A stretch of 47,504 nucleotides of DNA from JAMOBE01 sp039908285 (lineage in GTDB: Bacteria; Pseudomonadota; Alphaproteobacteria; Rhodospirillales; Rhodospirillaceae), in the NCBI GenBank assembly GCA_039908285.1, contig JAMOBE010000022.1, forward strand, positions 1 through 47,504, given 5' to 3'. The notes beneath the pieces were generated by a model that worked only from the letters and a program-made list of their open reading frames with translations, was not told where the DNA came from and searched no databases. Both the position numbers and the translations under genes were made by a program. This document shows, piece by piece, positions 22,681 to 34,303 of the stretch. The first letter of the stretch is position 1, and every line of letters starts with the position of its first letter.

Positions 22681-25617
22681 TTACAACTGCTGGCGCCGGG
22701 CGAGTTCCGCGAACACGCCGTTGCGCGCCATGAGCTGCTCATAAGAGCCGGTCTCCGCGACTTTCCCTTCTTTCACGACATAGATTCGGTCCGCCTTCAT
22801 TATGGTGCTGAGGCGGTGAGCGATCACCACGCGGGTGACCGACAGGCGGTCGAGACTTTCCGTCACCACCGCCTGGGTTCGGTTGTCGAGGGCGCTGGTG
22901 GCCTCGTCCAGCAGCAGCAGTCTGGGCTTGGCGACGATCGCCCGCGCCAGCAGGATGCGCTGGACCTGGCCGCCGGACAGGGCGGCGGTGCCCTCGGTCA
23001 ATACGGTATGCATGCCCATGGGCATGGCCTTGATGTCGGTGTGCAGGCCGGCCATCTTCGCCGCCTCCCAGGCGTCGTCGACGGTGGCGTAGGTGGCACC
23101 CTTGATGTTCTCGTAGATGGTGCCGGGCATCAGCTTGCCGCTCTGCAGCACCACGCCGATCTGGCGGCGGACCAGTTGCACGTCGACCCCCTTGAGGTCT
23201 CGGCCGTCGAACAGCACCGAGCCCGTCTCCGGCTTCTCGAAGCCGAGCAGGAGCTTCATCACCGTCGACTTTCCCGACCCCGACGGCCCGACCACGGCGA
23301 TGAACTCTCCCGGCTCGCCCTCGATGGACAGGCCGTTCAGGACCCGCGGCAGGTCGCGGCCATAGCGGAAGGTCGCCTGGGTGATCTCGAACTTGCCGGT
23401 AAGCTGGCCGGGATCGGTCTTGGTGCCGGAGTTCTCGGGCAGGGCGGCGAAGATCGGCTTGGCGCGGTCCCACAGGGGACGGACCTGGTAGACCTGGATG
23501 ATCGCCTTCGACATCTGGCTGACGGCGCCGAGAAAGGTGGTGAAGGCGCCGATGAAGGCCAGGAACGACCCCGTCGTCATCTCGTCGCCGGCCATGTAGG
23601 CGATCATGGCGTAGATCGCCGCCGAGCACATGACATCGTACCACGACGAGAACACGGTGAAGCGATTGGTGATGGCCTTCGACTTGACCATGCGATTGCG
23701 CATTTCGCCGAAGTCGCCGCCCCAGCGGTTGAAGGCGCGGATCTCGGCTCCGGCCAGGCGCAGCTTTGTGATGCCGGAGATGATCTCCAGCACCATGCTG
23801 TTGATGTTGCCGCTCATCGCCTCGCCCTGCATCACCGCGTTGAGCTGGGCGGCGCCGGTGACCACCGTCAGCCCCAGCATCACGATCAGGAGCAACGAGG
23901 CGAGCAGGGCCGCCATCGGCTGATAGAAGAACAGCAGGCCGAAGCTGAACAGCGAGAACACGCCGGCCAGCACCGAGGCCAGCACCACGCCGGTCAGGGA
24001 TTTTCTCACCGCGTCCACCACCATGGTGCGGCTCGCCAGGTCGCCGGCCGAGTAGCCGGCGAAGAAGGTGTTGGGCAGACGCAACAGCCGGTCCAGCACC
24101 GCCGCCTGGAGGATGCCGGCGATCTTGCCCTCGATGCGCAGGGTGGCGATGTCGCTGGTCAGGCGGAACACCCCCGTCGCCAGCGCCGCCACCACCAGGG
24201 CCATGCCCACCTGGAGAAGCTGGGTCTGCTGGTGCCCGGGGATGACGGTGTCGAAGACATAGCCCGTGGCGATGGGGATGCCGGTGCCCACCAGGCCGCC
24301 GAGCGCCCCGGTCAGCAGCACCATGAACACGTCGAACTTGCAGCGTCCGAGTCCGAAGGACAGGATATCCCTGATCTCCACCTTGCGGTCGGGCAGGGGG
24401 GGATAGAAGGTGTAGGCGACGGGCGACAGGTCATCGACGTTGCGCTCCGTCACCAGTTCGGAGCGGCCCGAGACCGGTTCGGTGAAGCGGTAGCCGCGAT
24501 TCTTGTCGGCGATCAGGGCGACCGGGTTCTTGTCCTCCTTGAGGAAGCACACCAGCGGCCCGTTGTCCTCGGTCCACCAGGCGCCGCGCAGGGCTACCTG
24601 GCGCGCCCGCACCAGCGAGTAGCGGGCGATGTCCTCGATGTTGAGGGGCGGGTCCTCGGTGCGCCGCCGCCGGGCCGTCGGCGGGGGCACCATGGTCAGG
24701 CCGAGCGCTCCTCCCACCATGGCGCAGCACTCGAACAGCGCGTCCTCGGCGTCGATGCCGGGCTTGTAGGGGGCCTTGGCGCTGAGGAGCTTCGCGAACT
24801 TGAACAGGGTCTTTTCGGTATCGGTGGCGATCTGCCCGGCCCGCTTTTCCAGCCGCGCCCGCTCCGCCGTGGCCTCGTTGCGATAGGTGAACCGCAGGGC
24901 ATAGGCGACCCAGCCGTGGAAGGCGTCGAGCCGGTTGGACCAGCCCGCCACCTGCAGCACGGCCTCGGTCACGAAGCCCCTGAGGCGGCGGACGCCGTCC
25001 TCCCGCAGCCAGGTGTGCTGGGTCAGCGGCACCATGGTGTTGCCGCCCGGCGACTGGACATCGCAGACGTCGATGAAGCGGCCGTTGCCGTCGGCCAGCA
25101 GGACCCACACCACGCCCTTGTGGGAACTGGCCCGCTCGTTCTCGGCGAGGGCAAGCTCCTCGCCCGCGGCGATCCAGTGCTTGGTCGCCTGGCGCGGCTG
25201 GATGAAGCGGGTGACCCCCTGGGACAGGCCGGTGATCCACTGGTCGAGTGGTCCCGCCAGCGCCTTGGCGAAGGCCGGATTGCCCTGGGTGACCAGGTCG
25301 GCGGCCCGGATGCGCAGCAGCGTGACGTCGTCGGTGGCGAGCGCCAGCAGGGACACCTCGCCGCCTTCGGTGGGCGTCACTCCCCACGCCAGTCCGCCGG
25401 CATCCACCTGGCAGACGAACGTGCGGGGACCGATCTGGGCGCCCGCGTTGCGCTGGACGCCGAACACCTCCAGCGTTCCCACGGTCAGGTAATAGACCGT
25501 GTCCGGCGAGTCCAGCGGAAGCTGCTCCCCGGCCTTGAGGGTGACAACCTCGCTACACGTGTTCGTCATGGTGACGAGCGCGCTTTTCGCTGGATCCGTG
25601 ATCTGCATGGCGCTCAT
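22681..25617 (-). CDS. NHLM-type bacteriocin export ABC transporter, permease/ATP-binding
   Basis: The product has 978 residues. The N-terminal half (about 1-390) is a large cytoplasmic region typical of the NHLM-type transporter that has no peptidase. Six membrane helices follow (about 400-690), then the ATPase with Walker A GPSGSGKST (777-785), signature LSGGQ (881-885) and Walker B LLLLDEATS (to about 908). It would pair with the peptidase-bearing ABC protein encoded just upstream to export a leader-type peptide. The start at 25617 lies two bases after the upstream stop; an ATG three codons later is also possible. A 10-bp-stem hairpin follows the stop. Family assignment rests on the N-terminal domain plus context; the ABC part is certain. 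Confidence 0.88.
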   Translation of the reverse strand: MSAMQITDPAKSALVTMTNTCSEVVTLKAGEQLPLDSPDTVYYLTVGTLEVFGVQRNAGAQIGPRTFVCQVDAGGLAWGVTPTEGGEVSLLALATDDVTLLRIRAADLVTQGNPAFAKALAGPLDQWITGLSQGVTRFIQPRQATKHWIAAGEELALAENERASSHKGVVWVLLADGNGRFIDVCDVQSPGGNTMVPLTQHTWLREDGVRRLRGFVTEAVLQVAGWSNRLDAFHGWVAYALRFTYRNEATAERARLEKRAGQIATDTEKTLFKFAKLLSAKAPYKPGIDAEDALFECCAMVGGALGLTMVPPPTARRRRTEDPPLNIEDIARYSLVRARQVALRGAWWTEDNGPLVCFLKEDKNPVALIADKNRGYRFTEPVSGRSELVTERNVDDLSPVAYTFYPPLPDRKVEIRDILSFGLGRCKFDVFMVLLTGALGGLVGTGIPIATGYVFDTVIPGHQQTQLLQVGMALVVAALATGVFRLTSDIATLRIEGKIAGILQAAVLDRLLRLPNTFFAGYSAGDLASRTMVVDAVRKSLTGVVLASVLAGVFSLFSFGLLFFYQPMAALLASLLLIVMLGLTVVTGAAQLNAVMQGEAMSGNINSMVLEIISGITKLRLAGAEIRAFNRWGGDFGEMRNRMVKSKAITNRFTVFSSWYDVMCSAAIYAMIAYMAGDEMTTGSFLAFIGAFTTFLGAVSQMSKAIIQVYQVRPLWDRAKPIFAALPENSGTKTDPGQLTGKFEITQATFRYGRDLPRVLNGLSIEGEPGEFIAVVGPSGSGKSTVMKLLLGFEKPETGSVLFDGRDLKGVDVQLVRRQIGVVLQSGKLMPGTIYENIKGATYATVDDAWEAAKMAGLHTDIKAMPMGMHTVLTEGTAALSGGQVQRILLARAIVAKPRLLLLDEATSALDNRTQAVVTESLDRLSVTRVVIAHRLSTIMKADRIYVVKEGKVAETGSYEQLMARNGVFAELARRQQL

Positions 25618-25619
25618 GG

Positions 25620-27890
25620 TCAGCTTTCGATCAGTTGCTTGTAGACCCCTCCAGCCTCGACGAGTTGCTGGTGGGTGCCCCTCTGGACGATCTTGCCGTG
25701 GTCGAGGACGATGATTTCGTCGCAGTCGCGGATGGTGCTGAGGCGGTGAGCGATGATGAAGCACGTGCAGCCGCGCCGGCGGATGTTGTCCACCACCGTC
25801 TTCTCGACCATGGCATCGAGGGCGCTGGTGGCCTCGTCCAGCACCAGGATGCTGGGGTTGCCGGCCAGGGCGCGGGCGATTTCGATGCGCTGGCGCTGGC
25901 CACCGCTGAAGTTGCGGCCGCCTTCCGACACCTTGTACTCATAGGCCTCCGGACGCTCGGAGATTTCCTCGTGAACGCCGGCGTCGCGGGCCGCCTGGGT
26001 GACCCGCTCCTCGGGCATGGTGTCGTCCCACAGGCTGATGTTGTCGCGGACGGTGGCCTCGAACAGGGCGATGTCCTGGTCCACCATGGCGATGGACGTG
26101 CGCACCACGTCGCGGGGATAGGCCCGCGCCGGCAGTCCGTCGAACAGGATGTCGCCCGACCACGGCTGATAGAGCCCGGCGATCAGCCGGCCGATGGTGG
26201 ACTTGCCGCTGCCCGAGCCGCCCACCAGGGCGATGCGGGTCCCAGGCTGCACGTCGAGATCGAAATCCGAAATCATCGGCGGGTCGGTGGGGATGAAGCC
26301 GAAGGTAAGGTCGCGGATCTCCACCCGCCCGGTGAGCTTGACCGGCTCGGGTGGTGGCGGCGGTTCGGGAAGGGGGGGAGTCTGCGGGCCGGCGTTTGGC
26401 GCCGTCTCCGCATTCGCTTCCGGCGGCGCCAGGGCGGGCCGGGGGTCCTTGTCCGGGGCGACGTGGCGATGGAACTCCGGGTCGGTCTCATGGGCCAGGA
26501 TGTCGTCGAGACGGCCGATGTACCCTTGCGCCTCCTGCAACTGGCCGCCCAGGTTGACCAGGCTCGCCACCGGCCCGCTGAAGCTCGCCATCAGCGCCTG
26601 GAAGGCGAACAGGACGCCGACGGTGATGGTGCCCTCCATCACCCGGGTGCCGCCGATCACCAGGATGGCGGCCGTCGAGACCATCGCCAGTATCACCGGC
26701 ACGACGCCGAGAATGGTGCGGTAGCGGGACAGGGCCTGCTCGGCGTTGACCACCTTGGCGTGATAGCCGGCCCAGCGGGTGAACAGCAGGTGCTCGGTGC
26801 CGCTCGCCTTGTAGCTGTCCATCATCTGCATGCCCTGCATGGCGATGCCGGTGAGCTTGCCCTTGTCGAGGAGGAGCTTCTGGTTGGCGTCGCCGAGCTT
26901 GCGCGCCAGCAGGGCGAAGGCGATCAGGTTGAACGAGGCGAAGGCGATGCCAAGGGCCGTCAGCACCACGTCGTACTGGATCATGATCAGGGCATAGACC
27001 ACCATGGTCACCAGATTCATGATGCTGAGGCCGAGATCGCCGGCGAGAAGCTGGGAAATGCGGTCGTTGATGGCCACCCGCGAGCCGATCTCGCCGCCAT
27101 AGCGCTGGGCGAAGAAGCCGATGGGCAGCCGCAGCACGTGCCAGAAGAAGCGACTCGATGCGATCAGCGACAACTTGGTCTGCAGGCGCAAAAGGAAGTG
27201 CTGCTGCATCCAGCTCAGGCCACCCCGCAGGAACGCCGCCCCCACCATCCCAAGCAGCAGGGGGATCAGCCAGTCGTCCAGCTTCTGGATCATGTAGTAG
27301 TCGACGAACACCCGCGAGAACGCCGGCACCAGCAGCCCGGGCACCACCAGGCCAAGGCTCGCCATGACCACGAAGACGAAGGCCATGCGCGAGCCCAGCA
27401 GCCGCTCCATCAGTCCGTTCATCACGCTGGGGCGCCGCCCGCCCTTGCGGAACTCAGGCCCGGGCTCGAAGGCGAGGGCGACGCCGGTGAACGACTCGTC
27501 GAACTCCCGCGAGTCGACGATGCGCGGCCCGGCGGCCGGATCGTTCAGCAGCACCGTGTCCCTGGTGAACCCCTCGACCACCACGAAGTGGTTGAAATTC
27601 CAGAAGACGATGAGGGGCAGCGGCAGCTTGCGCAGGCCGGCCGGCTCCATGGTGAAGCCCTTGGCCTTGAGGTCGTAGCGCCGCGCCGCCTTGACGATGT
27701 TGCTGGCCTTGGTGCCGTCGCGGGACACGCCGCAGGCATAGCGGAGTTCCTCGAGCGGCACGTAGCGGCCGAAATAGCCCAGCACCATGCCGAGGCTGGC
27801 GGCGCCGCACTCCACGGCCTCCATCTGCAGGACCGTCGGCGTGCGGACCCGCTTGCGCAGCTTCGGCGACTTTTCCTTCCCGCTCGCCAT
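25620..27890 (-). CDS. NHPM-type peptidase-containing ABC transporter (C39 peptidase)
   Basis: The product has 756 residues. The N-terminal C39 peptidase domain has its catalytic set: C28 in VECGAASLGM, H101 in NFNHFVVVEG and D117 in LLNDPAAG. It should therefore cut a double-glycine-type leader during export. Membrane helices span about 165-440. A Pro-rich linker (LPEPPPPPEP) precedes the ATPase, with Walker A GGSGSGKST (557-565) and signature FSGGQ (661-665). Together with the HlyD protein and second ABC protein it forms the NHLP-type export system in the inner membrane. It starts 7 bp after the HlyD-like gene. Nothing is missing from the active sites, so the machine looks functional even though no precursor peptide gene was found. 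Confidence 0.9.
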   Translation of the reverse strand: MASGKEKSPKLRKRVRTPTVLQMEAVECGAASLGMVLGYFGRYVPLEELRYACGVSRDGTKASNIVKAARRYDLKAKGFTMEPAGLRKLPLPLIVFWNFNHFVVVEGFTRDTVLLNDPAAGPRIVDSREFDESFTGVALAFEPGPEFRKGGRRPSVMNGLMERLLGSRMAFVFVVMASLGLVVPGLLVPAFSRVFVDYYMIQKLDDWLIPLLLGMVGAAFLRGGLSWMQQHFLLRLQTKLSLIASSRFFWHVLRLPIGFFAQRYGGEIGSRVAINDRISQLLAGDLGLSIMNLVTMVVYALIMIQYDVVLTALGIAFASFNLIAFALLARKLGDANQKLLLDKGKLTGIAMQGMQMMDSYKASGTEHLLFTRWAGYHAKVVNAEQALSRYRTILGVVPVILAMVSTAAILVIGGTRVMEGTITVGVLFAFQALMASFSGPVASLVNLGGQLQEAQGYIGRLDDILAHETDPEFHRHVAPDKDPRPALAPPEANAETAPNAGPQTPPLPEPPPPPEPVKLTGRVEIRDLTFGFIPTDPPMISDFDLDVQPGTRIALVGGSGSGKSTIGRLIAGLYQPWSGDILFDGLPARAYPRDVVRTSIAMVDQDIALFEATVRDNISLWDDTMPEERVTQAARDAGVHEEISERPEAYEYKVSEGGRNFSGGQRQRIEIARALAGNPSILVLDEATSALDAMVEKTVVDNIRRRGCTCFIIAHRLSTIRDCDEIIVLDHGKIVQRGTHQQLVEAGGVYKQLIES

Positions 27891-27897
27891 GGGGGGC

Positions 27898-29196
27898 TCA
27901 GCGCTGCATCGGCTCGAACATCTGTTCGAGCGCGGGGATGATGAGGCTGATGAGGCGGATCTCGCGCACCGTCAGGTGACCCTCGCAGAGGGTGCCGGAG
28001 TTGATCTCCCCCTCCGGTCCGCGCGACGATGACCAGCGGAAGCCGGTGGGCGTGGCGGGGTCGGACTTCAGCGCCACCGTCACCTCGAAGGGTGCTGCGC
28101 CCCCCGACAGTTCCTGCACCAGGGTCCGGTTCTTGAGGATGCGCAGCATGCCCTCCTCCGAGGAGGGAACCGCGGCGACGTGGCGCACCTCGCCCAGCAC
28201 GAAGCCATATTCCTCGCGCTTGACGGTGGACGGGGCGATCTGGGCTTCCATGCCGACCCGGATCTTCTTGCCGTCCTCGGCCGAGACATAGAGCTTGGCC
28301 ACCAGTCCGGTCACCTCGCCGGTCGCGGCGTCGCCCTGCTGGGCCAGTCGGGTGGAGGGAACCATGGTGAACAGGGCCTTGCCCGGCTCCACCATTTCAC
28401 CGGCGTTGTACTTGAACTCGACGATCTGGCCGCTGTAGGGGCTGACGATCGTCACGTTGCGTCCGAGCTTTTCCGTCAGGGTGTCGACCTTGCGGGTCAG
28501 GGTGCTGACCTTCATCTCCAGTTCCAGCAGTTCACGCTCCTTGGTGATTTCGAGCGTGCTCTCGTCGATGGAGATCTGCTTGATGTCGTTCTGGGTGGTG
28601 GCCAGTTCCTCGCGAGCCTTGTTGATGTCGATCTTGGTATCGATCACTCGCTTGCGGTCGAGAAGCCCCTTTTCGCGCAGTTCGGTCTCGTAGCCCTCGC
28701 GTTCCTTGAGCCACTTGAGGCGGTCCTCGAGAAAGCCGATCTTCTGGGTCAGGGCCTCGCGCTTCTTGCCCATCTGTGCCTTCTGGACGGCGAGATCGTG
28801 GCGGTCGAACGCGGAGATTTTCTGGAACTGGGAGCGGGCCTCCTCCAGGTCGCCGCGGGAGGTCTCAAGCTCGGCCGTAATGTCGGGCTGGGCCAGCTGG
28901 GCCACGACCTGGCCCTCGGCGATCCTGTCGCCGGGGTGCACGGCGAAGCTGGTGATGCGGCCCTGGCTCGCCGACACCACGTCCAGCACGCCACCCGGAC
29001 TGATCAGGATGCCCTTGCCGGTCACCTTGATCGGCACCGTGCCCATGACACTCCACGCCAGCCCACCGGCCACGACGAGGAACAGGGCGATCATCGCCAT
29101 CCACGCCGTGGGAGAGGTAACCCGCATCACCTGGTCGAGCTGCTCTGGTGTCGACAGCCGCTCCAGTGATGCCTCGCGAAAGATCGCCTTGCTCAT
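27898..29196 (-). CDS. HlyD-family adaptor of an NHLP-type export system
   Basis: The 432-residue membrane fusion protein has a cytoplasmic head (SKAIFREASLERLSTPEQLD), one membrane helix (about 33-55) and a lipoyl-like half (GKGILISPGGVLDVVSASQG). A long coiled coil (about 110-260, many Glu/Lys heptads) follows, then the second lipoyl half and a beta-barrel domain with PSSEEGMLRILKN. It would link the two ABC proteins to the outer membrane or periplasm. It is the first gene of the minus-strand export operon. The ATG at 29196 is preferred because the head matches family N-termini; no strong Shine-Dalgarno lies nearby (AGGA is 14 bases off). Confidence 0.88.
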   Translation of the reverse strand: MSKAIFREASLERLSTPEQLDQVMRVTSPTAWMAMIALFLVVAGGLAWSVMGTVPIKVTGKGILISPGGVLDVVSASQGRITSFAVHPGDRIAEGQVVAQLAQPDITAELETSRGDLEEARSQFQKISAFDRHDLAVQKAQMGKKREALTQKIGFLEDRLKWLKEREGYETELREKGLLDRKRVIDTKIDINKAREELATTQNDIKQISIDESTLEITKERELLELEMKVSTLTRKVDTLTEKLGRNVTIVSPYSGQIVEFKYNAGEMVEPGKALFTMVPSTRLAQQGDAATGEVTGLVAKLYVSAEDGKKIRVGMEAQIAPSTVKREEYGFVLGEVRHVAAVPSSEEGMLRILKNRTLVQELSGGAAPFEVTVALKSDPATPTGFRWSSSRGPEGEINSGTLCEGHLTVREIRLISLIIPALEQMFEPMQR

Positions 29197-29283
29197 GATT
29201 CGCCGACCGTCCTGATAGGTTCGCCGACACGCCTGCCGATTTCGGCACCGTCCCATACCACGTCGGATATAGGTCCCCGGACG

Positions 29284-29313
29284 CTTATAGCGCAGAATTC
29301 ATCCCGAGTTTAA
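29284..29313 (-). promoter_or_regulatory. Candidate promoter for the export operon
   Basis: Read on the minus strand, TTAAAC (29313-29308) and TATAAG (29289-29284) are 18 bp apart in the AT-richest part of the gap between the HlyD-like gene and lepA. The implied leader is about 80 nt. The -35 box is weak. Confidence 0.3.
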
Positions 29314-29436
29314 TGGAATCTGTCGCCGTCGCCATTCAAGTCATGGGCGCTCTCCCCCGTCAAGCCGGTTGCCGGATTCGCCGCGATCCCCTATGGTCGC
29401 GGCACGTTTCACAGGTTCGATCGGCACCAGCGGCCC

Positions 29437-31235
29437 ATGACTGAAATTCCCCACATCCGCAATTTCTCCATCATCGCCCACATCGACCATGGCAAGTCCA
29501 CCCTGGCCGACCGGCTGATCCAGCGCTGCGGCGGCCTGGAGCAGCGGGAAATGAAGGAGCAGGTGCTCGACTCCATGGATATCGAGCGCGAGCGCGGCAT
29601 CACCATCAAGGCTCAGACCGTGCGTCTGGCCTACCGGGCCGCAGACGGGCGGAACTACGTGCTCAACCTTATGGACACGCCGGGCCACGTGGACTTCGCC
29701 TACGAGGTCAGCCGCTCGCTGGCCGCCTGCGAGGGCTCGCTGCTGGTGGTGGACGCGAGCCAGGGGGTGGAGGCACAGACCCTGGCCAACGTCTACCACG
29801 CCCTGGACGCCGGCCACGAGATCGTGCCGGTCCTGAACAAGGTGGACCTGCCCGCCGCCGAGCCGGAGCGCATCCGTCAGCAGATCGAGGACGTGATCGG
29901 CCTCGACGCCAGCCGGGCGGTGCTGATTTCCGCCAAGACCGGCCTTGGCATCGACGACGTCCTCGAGGCCCTGGTGGAGCGCCTGCCGCCCCCCTCGGGC
30001 GAGGCCGGGGAGCCCTTGAAGGCGCTCCTGGTGGATAGCTGGTACGACTCCTATCTCGGCGTCGTCATCCTGGTGCGAATCCGCGACGGCGTGCTGAAAA
30101 AGGGCGCCCGCATCCGCATGATGCAGACCGGGGCGGTCTATCAGGTGGACCGGTCCGGCTATTTCACCCCGAAGATGGTGGAGGCCGATGCCCTCTACCC
30201 CGGGGAGATGGGCTACATCACCGCCGGCATCAAGACGGTCGCCGACTGCAGTATCGGCGACACCATCACCGAGGAGCGCCGGCCCGCCGCCATGCCGCTG
30301 CCGGGCTTCAAGCCCAGCGTGCCGGTGGTGTTCTGCGGCCTGTTCCCGGTGGACACCTCCGAGTTCGAACTGCTGCGCGACAGCCTGTCCAAGCTGCGCC
30401 TCAACGACGCCAGCTTCGAGTACGTGGCCGAGAGTTCGGCTGCCCTCGGGTTCGGCTATCGCTGCGGGTTCCTCGGGCTCCTGCACATGGAGATCATCCA
30501 GGAGCGCCTGGAGCGGGAGTTCGGCCTCGACCTCATCACCACGGCGCCCAGCGTGGTCTACCGCGTCCACCTGACCGACGGCGAGGTGCGGGAGCTGCAC
30601 AACCCCGCCGACATGCCCGACCCGGTCCGCATCGATCACATCGAGGAACCGTGGGTCAAGGCCACCATCCTGGTGCCCGACGAGTACCTGGGGCCGATCC
30701 TGACCCTGTGCACCGACCGCCGCGGCCAGCAGGTGGACCTCACCTATGCCGGCAACCGGGCGATGGTGGTCTACCGCTTGCCCCTGAACGAAATCGTCTT
30801 CGACTTCTACGACCGGCTGAAGTCCCTGTCGCGGGGCTACGCCAGCTTCGACTACGAGGTGGTGGACTACGCCGACAGCGATCTCGTGAAGATCTCCATT
30901 CTGGTCAATGCCGAGCCGGTGGACGCCCTCGCCTTCATCGCCCACCGCGGCGCCTCCGAGGCCCGCGGGCGCCAGATCTGCGCCCGCCTCAAGGACCTCA
31001 TCCCCCGCCACCTGTTCAAGATCCCGATCCAGGCGGCCATCGGCGGTCGGGTCATCGCCCGCGAGACCATCGCCGCCCTGCGCAAGGACGTCACCGCCAA
31101 GTGCTATGGCGGCGACATCACCAGAAAGCGCAAGCTCCTCGAGAAGCAGAAGGAAGGCAAAAAGAAGATGCGCCAGTTCGGCCGGGTCGAGATTCCCCAG
31201 TCGGCCTTCATCAACGCCCTGAAGATGAGCGACGA

Positions 31236-31239
<4 letters not shown>
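29437..31239 (+). CDS. lepA: Elongation factor 4 (LepA)
   Basis: The product has 600 residues, the standard length. The GTPase motifs are AHIDHGKST (near residue 14), MDTPGHVDF and NKVDLPAA. The LepA-specific C-terminal domain contains KQKEGKKKMRQFGRVEIPQ. It is a ribosome-bound GTPase that back-translocates or remodels stalled ribosomes. The start matches the family N-terminus (MTEIPHIRNFSIIAHIDHG), though no strong ribosome site is seen. Its TGA is embedded in the TTG start of the helicase gene (TTGA), so the two are probably translated in a coupled way. It diverges from the export operon. Confidence 0.97.
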
Positions 31240-33467
<2,228 letters not shown>

Positions 33468-33469
33468 CC

Positions 33470-34207
33470 ATGACCACCACCACCTCCTCCAGGGCCAGGC
33501 CTCCCATCGTCATCCTGACCGGGGCGGGCATATCGAAGGAATCGGGACTCGACACCTTCCGCGATGCCGACGGCATCTGGGCGAAGGTGAACATCGAGGA
33601 CGTGGCGACGCCCGAGGGCTTCGCCCGTAACCCGGCCATGGTGCACGACTTCTACAACATGCGGCGCAAGGGCCTGACCGATCCCGGCGTCGAGCCCAAC
33701 CCGGCCCACGACGCCCTGGCCCGTCTCGAGGCCGAGTACCCGGGCGAGGTTCTGATCGTCACCCAGAACATCGACGACCTGCACGAGCGCGCCGGCAGCC
33801 GTAATCTGATCCACATGCATGGGGAACTGCTGAAGGTCCGCTGCACCGACTGCGCCGACGTCGTGACCTGGACCGGCGATCTCGGCCTGGCGGACGCCTG
33901 TCCCTCGTGCGGTCGCAGCGGGGGGCTGCGTCCCCACATCGTCTGGTTCGGCGAGATGCCGCTCGAGATGGAGCGGATCTACGCGGCCCTGGACGGCTGC
34001 GGGCTGTTCCTGTCCATCGGCACGTCGGGCAATGTCTATCCGGCCGCCGGCTTCGTCCGCCAGGTGCGCACCAAACGCTCCGCCCACACCGTCGAGCTGA
34101 ACCTGGAGCCCTCCCTGGGCGCCAGCCTGTTCGCCGAGGCCATCTACGGGCCGGCGTCGGCGGAGGTGCCGACGTTCGTGGACCGGGTGCTGGCATCGGG
34201 CTGGTGA
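33470..34207 (+). CDS. cobB: NAD-dependent protein deacylase, SIR2/CobB class III
   Basis: The product has 245 residues. The NAD-binding motif is GAGISKESGLDTFRD, followed by TQNIDDLHERAG. The catalytic His is H117 in HMHGEL, and a zinc site uses C125, C128, C144 and C147. Y62 and R65 (DFYNMRRKG) form the Tyr-x-x-Arg acyl-pocket pair of SIRT5-like class III enzymes. Desuccinylase or demalonylase activity is therefore expected as well as deacetylase activity. It acts in the cytoplasm on acylated lysines of metabolic enzymes. The ATG is 2 bp after the helicase stop, so it is probably in one operon with lepA and pcrA. Confidence 0.93.
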   Translation: MTTTTSSRARPPIVILTGAGISKESGLDTFRDADGIWAKVNIEDVATPEGFARNPAMVHDFYNMRRKGLTDPGVEPNPAHDALARLEAEYPGEVLIVTQNIDDLHERAGSRNLIHMHGELLKVRCTDCADVVTWTGDLGLADACPSCGRSGGLRPHIVWFGEMPLEMERIYAALDGCGLFLSIGTSGNVYPAAGFVRQVRTKRSAHTVELNLEPSLGASLFAEAIYGPASAEVPTFVDRVLASGW

Positions 34208-34303
34208 GGAACGGTGTCGGGGGTGCGCTGGACTCGGTGGGCGCGGTCCGGTAAAAAGATAACCGCGCTACAGTGGCGGCAGTGAGCAGGGTGCAGGACC
34301 GAC

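Noticed and set aside
22654..25644. Long plus-strand frame opposite the second export ABC transporter (about 996 codons)
   Set aside because: Low-complexity His/Gln/Gly/Arg composition typical of an antisense shadow; the minus strand encodes a complete ABC transporter.
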